The notes: generated by a model from the letters alone, not told the origin. A DNA stretch of 8,099 bases from Flavobacteriales bacterium UBA958 (GCA_002293045.1 DBCM01000043.1:1-8099), one strand, 5' to 3'. Shown: positions 1 to 7,033, numbered from the stretch's first letter. A program made the numbers and translations.

Positions 1-1056
1 GGACAGGGGTCTATTACAGGGACCTTGCGCAACGCCATTTTAACCGGTCATTTAGCACAAGCCTTTTTATTCTGCGGATCACGCGGTGTTGGTAAAACTA
101 CCACGGCGCGAATCTTAGCTAAAACCATTAATTGTTTCAACCGCACTCCGCAACTTGAAGCCTGTGATGTCTGCGACTCATGCGTTTCCTTTAATTCGGG
201 AAATTCGCTGAACATCTATGAATTGGATGCTGCATCGAATAACTCAGTGGATGACATCCGTGGATTAATTGAACAAGTGCGCATTGCGCCACAACTCGGA
301 AACTACAAGGTTTACATCATCGATGAGGTTCACATGCTTACTGCAAGTGCCTTTAATGCCTTTCTGAAAACGCTTGAAGAACCGCCCGCACACGCCATCT
401 TCATCCTAGCGACCACAGAAAAGCACAAGATTATTCCTACGATCCTTTCTCGTTGTCAAATCTTTGATTTTAGTCGGATTGCCGTTAAAGACATTGCGGC
501 GCACCTCACGAACATTGCAGAAAAGGAAAACGTTAGCGCAGAACCCGAGGCCTTGCACCTCATCGCCACCAAAGCCGATGGCGCCTTGCGGGACGCCCTA
601 TCTATTTTTGATCAATTGGTAACGTTCAGCGGTGGAAACATTAGCTACCAAACGGTATTAACCAACCTTCATGTATTAGATTACGACTATTACTTTAAGA
701 TTGTAGACTATTTAAAGAAGGAAGATATTGCGGGCTCGATATTAACCTTGAATGATATTATTGAGAAGGGTTTTGATGGACACCAATTCATTGTTGGCTT
801 AGCGGAACATTTTCGAAACCTACTCATGGCGCAAGATGTACGCACCATTCCCCTACTCGAATTAACCGAACACATTAAGGATCGTTTCAAAGAGCAATCC
901 GGCGCTTGGGAGAAAAACCAACTCACCAGAGCGATGTATTGTTTAAGTAAGGCGGACGTTGCCTACAAAAGCTCGAAAAATCAACGCTTGTTAGTGGAAG
1001 TCACCTTAATGGAGTTAGGTTCTTTACAACAAGAGGCTGAAAAAAAAAATCCCTAA
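1..1056 (+). CDS. dnaX: DNA polymerase III subunit gamma/tau, ATPase and collar part (5' truncated, zero frame)
   Basis: This is the clamp-loader ATPase, which loads the sliding clamp at the replication fork. The frame is open from base 1; by comparison with the family about 30-35 N-terminal residues lie outside the window, so the TTG at 25 is not a real start. The Walker A motif GSRGVGKT is at 76-99. Four zinc-binding cysteines are encoded at 133, 163, 172 and 181. The Walker B IIDEVHML is at about 316-339, followed by the sensor/arginine-finger segment ILSRCQ and the helical GALRDALSIFDQ. The collar domain III follows, and the frame stops at TAA 1054-1056, directly after a run of ten A's. 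The product would be about 385 residues in full, close to a gamma-like short form. The rest of a normal tau continues in the -1 frame. Family assignment is very secure; whether the stop is biological is not. Confidence 0.95.
   Translation, partial: GQGSITGTLRNAILTGHLAQAFLFCGSRGVGKTTTARILAKTINCFNRTPQLEACDVCDSCVSFNSGNSLNIYELDAASNNSVDDIRGLIEQVRIAPQLGNYKVYIIDEVHMLTASAFNAFLKTLEEPPAHAIFILATTEKHKIIPTILSRCQIFDFSRIAVKDIAAHLTNIAEKENVSAEPEALHLIATKADGALRDALSIFDQLVTFSGGNISYQTVLTNLHVLDYDYYFKIVDYLKKEDIAGSILTLNDIIEKGFDGHQFIVGLAEHFRNLLMAQDVRTIPLLELTEHIKDRFKEQSGAWEKNQLTRAMYCLSKADVAYKSSKNQRLLVEVTLMELGSLQQEAEKKNP
1040..1049 (+). promoter_or_regulatory. A10 slippery run at the dnaX frame junction (candidate slippage or frameshift site)
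   Basis: Ten consecutive A's follow GCTG and precede TCCC. In the upstream frame they read GAA AAA AAA AAT, then CCC TAA. A -1 shift on A-AAA-AAA (1041-1047), or one extra A in the transcript, joins the two dnaX parts. An AGAGG purine patch lies at 1032-1036, and a small hairpin TTTGC-AGC-GCAAA at 1080-1092. The hairpin is over 30 nt downstream, too far for a classic ribosomal stimulator, so RNA polymerase slippage would be the more natural mechanism, as shown for Thermus thermophilus dnaX. A homopolymer sequencing error would look the same. Confidence 0.5.
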
Positions 1057-1652
1057 CGGACCCCATTAGTATTCTCCCATTTGCAGCGCAAAGCCTGCGG
1101 CCTCAACAGCCTCAAGAAAAGGCAGTAAAGCCTTCGCTGAGTTTACCGAAAATTGAGCTGGAACAAAAACCGAACACCCTAGATAAACCTACCGGTAGCC
1201 TATCCGAAAGTACCTTAAGTATAAAAGCGCAACTCGCGGCACACCGCATGAAAAAAGTGGTGGCAGAAGAAGACCTTCCCCGAAACCAATTCAGTACAGA
1301 TGCGTTAATTTCATGTACCCGAAAATATGCGCATATCCTGAAAGACTTGGGAAAGGAAACATTTTATCATGCCCTAATCAAGCGAGACCCAAAGCTCTCC
1401 GATGAAACCATCACCCTGATCGTTGACAATGAAGTACAAGTTGCTTACATCACCCCCATTCTTCCGGAATTTGTAGAATTTTTAAAAACCGAATTGAAAA
1501 ACGGATTTCTTGATGTGAACCTAATCGTTACCGAGCAAAACGAATCGGAACAAAAACCTATCACGGGAAAAGACAAGTATCAAGCGCTTGCCCGAAAAAA
1601 TCCAAACATACATACCTTAAGAAATCGCTTTAACTTAGATATAGAATTTTGA
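1047..1652 (+). CDS. dnaX: DNA polymerase III tau, linker and C-terminal domain, read in the -1 frame after the A10 run
   Basis: The -1 frame is open without a stop from the A-run to TGA 1650-1652. It begins K-S-L-T-D-P-I and runs through a Pro/Gln/Lys-rich linker (about 1083-1210), then a folded-looking C-terminal domain from about 1215. That domain has the layout I expect of Bacteroidota tau tails: an IKAQLAAHR helix, then a mixed alpha/beta region, ending in a DKYQALARKNP segment and a terminal NRFNLDIEF. Joined to the upstream part, the protein would be about 585 residues, normal for tau. The first ATG in this frame is at 1248, inside the domain, and has no recognisable ribosome binding site, so a separate gene is less likely than a shifted continuation. 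In E. coli the C-terminal domains of tau bind DnaB and the polymerase alpha subunit; the same role here is inference. Confidence 0.8.
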   Translation, partial: KSLTDPISILPFAAQSLRPQQPQEKAVKPSLSLPKIELEQKPNTLDKPTGSLSESTLSIKAQLAAHRMKKVVAEEDLPRNQFSTDALISCTRKYAHILKDLGKETFYHALIKRDPKLSDETITLIVDNEVQVAYITPILPEFVEFLKTELKNGFLDVNLIVTEQNESEQKPITGKDKYQALARKNPNIHTLRNRFNLDIEF

Positions 1653-1653
1653 T

Positions 1654-2664
1654 ATGGAATTGGTTTATCATGATATTTCACGCATCGACGAAGTAAAATC
1701 CTTTATTCAAACATGGGAAGATGGGTCGGACTACATTAGCTGTAATACGTCTGGCTCTACCGGTGCACCGCAACTGATTCAATTATCTAAAAAACAGCTT
1801 GCTCATTCCGCGATGCGCACCATTGATTACTTTGGATTAAAGGCAGGAATGAAAGCTGGATTAGCCTTATCGACGGAAGGAATTGCAGGTAAACTCATGG
1901 TAATACGATCCATGCTTGCTCACCTAGAGCTTCACGTGCTACCCGTTAAAAAAAATCCACTCGAGGCGGTAGAAACCTCCTTAGACTTTATCGCGCTTGT
2001 ACCCACACAGGCCATTGCATTTCTGAATGATTCAAAGAACCGTCAGAAAGAAACAACCGTATTAATTGGAGGGGCACCCCTTACCAGTCCACAGCATCAA
2101 GCCATATTTAGCTATTGGAAACATGCCTACCAAAGTTATGGAATGACCGAGACTGCATCGCATGTAGCCCTTCGGCACATCACCGCTGAAGAAGACGCTC
2201 CGTATCATGCCATGAACGGAATCAGTTTTAACGAAGAAAACTCACACCTGGTAATTTATTGCCGAGATTTTGACAAGGCAGGGGTGCATACCACCGATTG
2301 TGTCGAATTGCTTTCCTCAGATTCTTTTAGGTATATTGGAAGGAAGGATTTTGTGATCAATGTAGCGGGCAATAAGGTGCATCCGGAAGCCGTAGAACGA
2401 AAATTAAACAGCCATATCGCCGGAGAATTCATGATCATTCCGTTTCCAGATGAAACCTATGGTCAAGGCATTGGATTAGTACTTACTCAAGAAGGGAATA
2501 CATTATCCGTAGAAGCATTCAAAGCAATCGAAGGGCTGAATGCCTATGAAATCCCGAGAAAACAGACGATCCTAGACCGCTTGGAGCGAAATATCAACGA
2601 TAAACTAGACCGCAAATCCATGATTGAAGCGGGGAAAACCTATGTCTGGCAGCCAATACTATAA
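1654..2664 (+). CDS. menE: o-succinylbenzoate-CoA ligase, short form (AMP-binding family)
   Basis: This 336-residue protein belongs to the adenylate-forming ligases. MenE activates o-succinylbenzoate with ATP and joins it to CoA in menaquinone synthesis in the cytoplasm. Visible motifs in order are the phosphate loop TSGSTGAPQ (residues 32-40), the A5 motif YGMTET (162-167), the hinge-region GRKD followed by INVAGNKVHPEAVE (229-248), and the C-terminal catalytic-lysine segment NINDKLDRK with Lys317. It is much shorter than the roughly 450-500 residues of E. coli or Bacillus MenE: the N-terminal part before the phosphate loop is nearly absent, a form I recall as usual in Bacteroidota. The phosphate-loop lysine that usually follows Pro is Gln40 here. 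ATG 1654 lies 1 nt after the dnaX stop, with no Shine-Dalgarno sequence, implying translation from the dnaX transcript. Another acyl-CoA ligase specificity is possible but less likely given size and lineage. Confidence 0.85.
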   Translation: MELVYHDISRIDEVKSFIQTWEDGSDYISCNTSGSTGAPQLIQLSKKQLAHSAMRTIDYFGLKAGMKAGLALSTEGIAGKLMVIRSMLAHLELHVLPVKKNPLEAVETSLDFIALVPTQAIAFLNDSKNRQKETTVLIGGAPLTSPQHQAIFSYWKHAYQSYGMTETASHVALRHITAEEDAPYHAMNGISFNEENSHLVIYCRDFDKAGVHTTDCVELLSSDSFRYIGRKDFVINVAGNKVHPEAVERKLNSHIAGEFMIIPFPDETYGQGIGLVLTQEGNTLSVEAFKAIEGLNAYEIPRKQTILDRLERNINDKLDRKSMIEAGKTYVWQPIL

Positions 2665-3481
2665 AATACTTGGACTAGAACCCACATCCACTGATGCGGA
2701 GGTAAAGCGTCGGTTTCGAGCATTGGCAAAGCAGTACCATCCGGATCGAAATCCCAACCAAGATGCAACAGAAATCTTCCAACGGCTCTTAGATGCCTAT
2801 GAGCGCATCTTAAAAAAGGATTTCAACGAGGCTAGACCGGTACAAAGCACCCATCGCGGAAAAAGCCAACAAGAACAGCACCGAGAATTCCACAGAAAAG
2901 CCTGGGAACGCTATGAACAAATGCGGCGCGAACAAGAAGCATATTCCAAGGAGGTCTATTTTTCACATATTCGTGGATACCGAATGCAATTCAAGCGCAT
3001 CATTGCTTTGTGTTGCTTTATTTTGCTTTGTGTCTTAGTTGCGGATCAAATACTTCCGTTAAAATCCGTAAATGATCAAGTAGCAAACTATAATTCAACG
3101 AGTTATCAAAGTTTCACAGAGGGTTATGTCCATGAAATCACTACGAAATATGGCCATCATTTTTTTGTCGCAAATTACGACCCTCGAGCCTTTAATAAAT
3201 ATCCAACGATCACATATCTTCAAACGGCCATTTCTCGTTCAGATGTTAGCGTAATTCATCAGGGAAAGCCCATAGAAGTACATTTCACCTATTATTGGGC
3301 TCGTGGTTTTTTATACGTCATTTTCAGTCTAGGGCTTCTTATTCCCTTTTATAAAAAAGATACCATACTCTTGTATCTTTCCACCTATGCGAGTTTATAC
3401 CTAGTTTCCGGAATAATACTGAGCTATTTACTACTCAACTATCGGATTCTTTCAATAATTACCCTAGGGAATTGGCCATGA
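2642..3481 (+). CDS. membrane-anchored J-domain protein
   Basis: The 279-residue protein starts with a J domain (about residues 5-58: YYKILGLE, then the QYHPDRNP loop with the HPD motif at 33-35), the part that stimulates Hsp70/DnaK ATPase activity. A charged Gln/Glu/Arg-rich helix follows (about 75-105). Three hydrophobic segments are at about 118-137, 222-237 and 241-265, with a roughly 85-residue polar loop between the first and second. Positive residues before segment 1 and between segments 2 and 3 favour a cytoplasmic J domain, a periplasmic loop and a periplasmic C-terminus. It has none of the zinc-finger or C-terminal domains of DnaJ or CbpA. ATG 2642 is chosen because the J domain begins directly after it; the upstream in-frame TTG 2624 adds only a polar stub. 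It overlaps menE by 23 nt. Its client and substrate are unknown. Confidence 0.85.
   Translation: MSGSQYYKILGLEPTSTDAEVKRRFRALAKQYHPDRNPNQDATEIFQRLLDAYERILKKDFNEARPVQSTHRGKSQQEQHREFHRKAWERYEQMRREQEAYSKEVYFSHIRGYRMQFKRIIALCCFILLCVLVADQILPLKSVNDQVANYNSTSYQSFTEGYVHEITTKYGHHFFVANYDPRAFNKYPTITYLQTAISRSDVSVIHQGKPIEVHFTYYWARGFLYVIFSLGLLIPFYKKDTILLYLSTYASLYLVSGIILSYLLLNYRILSIITLGNWP
3466..3470 (+). promoter_or_regulatory. Shine-Dalgarno-like AGGGA ahead of nth
   Basis: AGGGA sits 7 nt before ATG 3478 but only 1 nt before the alternative TTG 3472. This spacing supports the ATG as the nth start. It is the only plausible Shine-Dalgarno sequence seen ahead of a gene here and may be fortuitous, as it lies inside the J-protein gene. 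Confidence 0.35.
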
Positions 3482-4122
3482 CAAAAAAAGAAAAAGCACT
3501 GTACATAAAGACTGAATTAGAAAAACTATATCCTGAAACACCGGTCCCACTGGACCATACCGATGCCTATACCTTACTGATTGCTGTGCTGCTCTCAGCC
3601 CAATGCACGGACGAACGGGTAAACATTATAACACCCCGTTTATTCGCTAAGGCGAATACCCCTGAGAAAATGGTCTTACTTTCTGTTGCCGAAATCAAGG
3701 AAATAATTCGGCCTTGCGGCCTATCTCCAGCGAAATCCAGCGCCATTCATCGGCTCTCGGAATTATTGCTTGAACACCACGATGGCCAAGTACCTGCGTC
3801 CTTTGAAGCGCTCGAATCCTTACCGGGTGTTGGACATAAAACAGCCTCTGTGGTGATGGCACAAGCTTTTGGGGTTCCAGCCTTTCCAGTCGATACCCAC
3901 ATTCAACGGCTGCTCACGCGGTGGGGCATTAGCAATGGCAAAAGCGTGGTACAAACCGAACGTGATGCAAAAAAATACTTTCCAAAGGAATGTTGGAATA
4001 AATTACATCTACAAATTATATTTTACGGAAGGGCTTACAGTCCGGCGAGAAGTCCCAAGAAATCAATCGACTATATCACGGAAACCATTGGAACCGCAGC
4101 TGCAAAAAAAGCACTAAAATAG
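3478..4122 (+). CDS. nth: endonuclease III, DNA glycosylase/AP lyase lacking the iron-sulfur cluster
   Basis: This 214-residue base-excision repair enzyme would remove oxidised pyrimidines and cut the abasic site. The helix-hairpin-helix is LPGVGHKTA with catalytic Lys121 (Lys120 in E. coli), followed by the VDTHIQRL segment with catalytic Asp139 (Asp138 in E. coli). The early LLSAQCTDERVN helix is also typical. The usual C-terminal Cys-X6-Cys-X2-Cys-X5-Cys 4Fe-4S loop is absent: after YGRAYSPAR the equivalent positions are Ser, Lys and others, and the protein ends in a short Lys/Ala-rich tail. The three cysteines present (43, 80, 172) lie elsewhere. I recall the same loss in flavobacterial Nth, so this looks like lineage evolution rather than damage. 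ATG 3478 overlaps the J-protein stop as ATGA, indicating translational coupling. Confidence 0.93.
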   Translation: MTKKEKALYIKTELEKLYPETPVPLDHTDAYTLLIAVLLSAQCTDERVNIITPRLFAKANTPEKMVLLSVAEIKEIIRPCGLSPAKSSAIHRLSELLLEHHDGQVPASFEALESLPGVGHKTASVVMAQAFGVPAFPVDTHIQRLLTRWGISNGKSVVQTERDAKKYFPKECWNKLHLQIIFYGRAYSPARSPKKSIDYITETIGTAAAKKALK

Positions 4123-4137
4123 TTATAAACAACCCGA

Positions 4138-4156
4138 AAAAAGTACGTCACTTTTT
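4138..4156 (+). terminator. weak A/T-rich hairpin after nth
   Basis: AAAAAGT and ACTTTTT form a perfect 7-bp inverted repeat around a 5-nt loop ACGTC, 15 nt after the nth stop. With one G-C pair the stem is weak, and the U-run is its own 3' arm, so termination would be leaky. It also covers the place where the -33 element of the dnaB promoter should lie, so it could act as an operator, or be chance. Confidence 0.3.
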
Positions 4157-4157
4157 G

Positions 4158-4165
4158 TACATTTG
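4158..4165 (+). promoter_or_regulatory. Bacteroidota -7 element TACATTTG for the dnaB transcript
   Basis: TACATTTG matches the Bacteroidota -7 consensus TAnnTTTG exactly and lies in the only real gap before dnaB. A start about 7 nt downstream (near 4172) would leave a leader of about 37 nt to ATG 4209. No good TTG/TTTG -33 element is visible 19-21 nt upstream, which lowers confidence. Confidence 0.5.
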
Positions 4166-4208
4166 AGCGTTGGTTAACTTCGACAACCTTCACTCAATTC
4201 ATCATATC

Positions 4209-5759
4209 ATGGAACCTCAAGATACCTCGCGTAAACCGAGTACACGCGCCAAAGTGGCGACCGCATTCAGCAATGAAATGGGACGTATACCCCCGCAAGC
4301 AGTTGACTTGGAGCAAGTGGTATTGGGAGCCATGATGTTGGAACGCAACGCGGTGAACGACACCATCGATATTTTAAATGAGCAAAGTTTCTACGATCCG
4401 AAACATCAATACATATTTAAGGCCATTCGGGATTTATTTGCCTCCACAAGTCCGGTAGACTTAGTGACGGTAACGGAGCGTCTCGCTAAAAACGGCGAAT
4501 TAACGGCCGCCGGTGGGGTTGGTTACGTATCGCAATTAACCAATCGCGTTGCCTCTTCTGCACACATTCAGTACCATGCTCGCATCATCGCTGAAAAATT
4601 CATCAAGCGTGAATTAATTCGAGTGAGTACGGAAATCTTAAAAGATGCGTATGACGATACGGTGGATGTGTTTGACTTATTGAATAAATCCGAGACTGGA
4701 TTGTTTCAAATTGGGGAGAACAACATGACCAAGCAAGTCAATGCCATGTCCAGTGTAGTTAAAGATGCCATTGAAGAAATTGAAAAGGCTCGCGCTACGG
4801 GCGATGGAGTTTCAGGGATTCCTTCTGGGTTTATTGAATTGGATAAAATCACCTCGGGTTGGCAACGGTCGGACATGATTGTGGTTGCGGCGCGTCCGGG
4901 AATGGGGAAAACTGCTTTTGTACTCTCTGCGGCTAGAAATACGGCTGTACAGCATGGGAAAGGCGTCGCTATTTTCTCTCTAGAGATGTCCTCGGTTCAG
5001 TTGGTGAAACGACTGATTGCTGGAGAGGCGAAAATTGACTCTGAAAAACTAAGAAAAGGCGATTTAGCGGATCATGAATTCCATCAATTACATGCCCGAA
5101 TTCCTAAACTAACAACCGCTCCGATTTTTATTGACGACACACCAGGCTTGAGTATTTTTGATTTTCGTGCAAAATGTCGTCGTTTAAAAGCGCAATACAA
5201 CATTGAATTGGTGATCATTGACTATTTACAGCTCATGTCGGCCAAGGATGGCAAAAATAATGGCAACCGAGAACAAGAAATTTCTACCATCTCCCGTTCC
5301 ATTAAGGAGATTGCCAAAGAATTGAATATTCCGATTATTGCCTTGGCACAGTTAAGTCGCTCGGTTGAGCAGCGTGCAGGAGATAAACGACCACTTCTTT
5401 CCGACCTTCGTGAATCCGGTGCCATCGAACAAGACGCCGATATCGTATCGTTTTTGTATCGTCCGGAGTACTACAAAATTCTTAAAGATGATTTTGGAAA
5501 TTCAACCCAAGACATGGCTGAATTCATTATTGCGAAACACAGAAATGGTAAAACAGATACCGTTCGCATGCGCTTTGAAGCAAAATATGCGCGCTTTGAA
5601 AACATGAATGATGCAAATTCCATGGGAGACTTTGGTGAAAACAATGCCTCGGCACTTTCCAGTTTCAACGAGGACTCCAACACCATAACGATTCAAAGCA
5701 AGATGAATAAACCCGAAAATGACTTCACCTTCGATGGCGATCAAAATGTGCCCTTCTAA
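4209..5759 (+). CDS. dnaB: replicative DNA helicase DnaB
   Basis: This 516-residue ring helicase unwinds DNA at the replication fork using ATP. The N-terminal helical domain covers about residues 28-135 (from PPQAVDLEQVVLGAMM). A linker helix follows near 175-200, then the RecA-like motor: Walker A ARPGMGKT (228-235), SLEMS (257-261), Walker B LVIIDYLQL (334-342), ALAQLSR (378-384), the LRESGAIEQDAD segment (400-411) and the arginine-finger region with FLYRPEYY and HRNGKT. Length is normal with a polar tail (about 465-516) ending FDGDQNVPF, which resembles the tip of SSB. ATG 4209 is chosen over the upstream TTG 4170, because TTG would fall at the predicted transcription start and the added residues look unlike DnaB. 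The stop overlaps the next gene by one base. No intein or insertion is present. Confidence 0.97.
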   Translation: MEPQDTSRKPSTRAKVATAFSNEMGRIPPQAVDLEQVVLGAMMLERNAVNDTIDILNEQSFYDPKHQYIFKAIRDLFASTSPVDLVTVTERLAKNGELTAAGGVGYVSQLTNRVASSAHIQYHARIIAEKFIKRELIRVSTEILKDAYDDTVDVFDLLNKSETGLFQIGENNMTKQVNAMSSVVKDAIEEIEKARATGDGVSGIPSGFIELDKITSGWQRSDMIVVAARPGMGKTAFVLSAARNTAVQHGKGVAIFSLEMSSVQLVKRLIAGEAKIDSEKLRKGDLADHEFHQLHARIPKLTTAPIFIDDTPGLSIFDFRAKCRRLKAQYNIELVIIDYLQLMSAKDGKNNGNREQEISTISRSIKEIAKELNIPIIALAQLSRSVEQRAGDKRPLLSDLRESGAIEQDADIVSFLYRPEYYKILKDDFGNSTQDMAEFIIAKHRNGKTDTVRMRFEAKYARFENMNDANSMGDFGENNASALSSFNEDSNTITIQSKMNKPENDFTFDGDQNVPF

Positions 5760-7027
5760 TGGTTAAAAGACTAGTAATCTTTCTTTGCTTTATTATTTTC
5801 AGCTTACGGCTGGGTGCCACACAATTGTTGATCCCTATGGACAACAGTCAGAGCAATCACTTAAAAGCCTACGGAATTGCATACTGGTGCTTAGAAAATG
5901 GCGTAGTGATGGAATGGCTCTTGAACTATAAAGGAGGTGCGTTTTTAATTCCGCATTTGCAAGAAATCGAGCGGGAAATAAAAATTCGTGGTGTGAAATA
6001 TCAGGTACTTACGGATGGACAAGTGAGTGCTATAAAAACGGAGATTGCCAATCCTGAGGTGAATATGGAAGTGATTCAATTGGAAAAAGCACCTAAAATA
6101 GCGGTCTACACGCCACCAAACAAGCAGCCTTGGGACGACGCAGTAACGATGGTATTGGAGTATGCGGAGATTAAATACGATAAAATTTATGATTCAGCTA
6201 TTGTAATGGGCCTCTTACCTAAGTATGACTGGTTACACCTTCACCATGAGGATTTCACAGGACAGTATGGGAAATTTTATGCCTCTGCATCGTTTCAACC
6301 CTGGTATAAAGAACAAGTGAAAGTCGCCGAATCCAACGCACGCATGTTGGGATTCAAAAAGGTTTCACAGCTGAAATTGGCGGTGGCTCAAAACATTAAA
6401 AATTTCATCATGGGCGGAGGATTCTTGTTCACCATGTGTAGTGGAACAGACAGCTATGACATCGCCTTAAGTGCCAATGGAGTGGACATCTGTGAGAGCA
6501 TTTATGATGGGGATGCCGCGGACCCCAACGCACAAAATAAGTTAGACTTTACTCGTTCCTTAGCGTTTCAGAATTTCACCTTAAATCGCGATCCGTACTT
6601 TTATGAATATTCCAACTTGGATGCATCCAATTTGCGTAATAATTCAACCATTCGAGAACAGGAAGATTACTTTACCTTGTTTGAATATTCTGCCAAGTGG
6701 GATGTTGTACCTACCATGCTCACCCAATGCCATACTTCTACTGTGAAAGGATTCATGGGGCAGTCTACTGATTTCCACAAGGAATTTGTTAAACCAAATG
6801 TCTTGATCATGGGCGAAACTAAATCCATCGGTACCGCACGTTACTTGCATGGGGAATACGGTCAGGGCATGTGGACATTTTATGGGGGTCACGACCCGGA
6901 AGATTATCAACACTTTGTTGGGGACCCACCAACTGATTTAAATTTGCATCCAAATTCACCGGGTTATCGTTTGATTCTCAATAACATATTGTTTCCAGCT
7001 GCAAAAAAGAAAAAAAGAAAAACATGA
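5759..7027 (+). CDS. secreted conserved protein of unknown function, possible class I glutamine amidotransferase-like fold
   Basis: This 422-residue protein has an apparent signal peptide (KR, a hydrophobic stretch, likely cleavage after LGA near residue 20), so it should be exported. I recognise it as a conserved Bacteroidota protein that I recall being labelled asparagine synthetase B. The label does not fit: there is no Cys2 amidotransferase domain and no proper SGGxDS loop, only the look-alike CSGTDS at 227-232. Conserved-looking stretches are DWLHLHHEDFTGQYGKF (157-173), the glycine-rich GGGFLFTMCSGTD (219-231) with Cys227, YSAKWD (310-315) and FYGGHDPEDYQH (374-385). The GGG-Cys segment and the late Gly-Gly-His segment suggest a ThuA/class I amidotransferase-like fold; this is inference. 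His160, 162, 163 with Glu164 and Asp165 could bind metal. It ends in a Lys-rich tail. TAATG overlap with dnaB implies co-expression. Confidence 0.8.
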   Translation: MVKRLVIFLCFIIFSLRLGATQLLIPMDNSQSNHLKAYGIAYWCLENGVVMEWLLNYKGGAFLIPHLQEIEREIKIRGVKYQVLTDGQVSAIKTEIANPEVNMEVIQLEKAPKIAVYTPPNKQPWDDAVTMVLEYAEIKYDKIYDSAIVMGLLPKYDWLHLHHEDFTGQYGKFYASASFQPWYKEQVKVAESNARMLGFKKVSQLKLAVAQNIKNFIMGGGFLFTMCSGTDSYDIALSANGVDICESIYDGDAADPNAQNKLDFTRSLAFQNFTLNRDPYFYEYSNLDASNLRNNSTIREQEDYFTLFEYSAKWDVVPTMLTQCHTSTVKGFMGQSTDFHKEFVKPNVLIMGETKSIGTARYLHGEYGQGMWTFYGGHDPEDYQHFVGDPPTDLNLHPNSPGYRLILNNILFPAAKKKKRKT

Positions 7028-7033
7028 TATTTC

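Noticed and set aside
603..610. TATTTTTG promoter-like motif inside dnaX (a second copy at 5153-5160 inside dnaB)
   Set aside because: Both match TAnnTTTG but sit deep inside coding sequence with no gene starting nearby; expected by chance in A/T-rich codons.
1248..1652. Separate 134-residue hypothetical gene after dnaX
   Set aside because: The same frame is open back to the A10 run, the sequence resembles a tau C-terminal domain, and ATG 1248 falls inside it, so it is the shifted end of dnaX.
3472..3477. TTG 3472 as nth start
   Set aside because: It adds only two residues; ATG 3478 has better spacing from AGGGA and forms the common ATGA overlap.
4170..4208. TTG 4170 as dnaB start
   Set aside because: It would lie at the predicted transcription start, and the 13 added residues do not look like DnaB.
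5222..5744. Three overlapping reverse-strand ORFs and one forward ORF within dnaB
   Set aside because: All lie wholly within the strongly conserved dnaB frame and show no recognisable domain.
5759..7027. Asparagine synthetase B annotation
   Set aside because: No N-terminal nucleophile Cys2, no SGGxDS loop of the right spacing, and a signal peptide that would export the protein.
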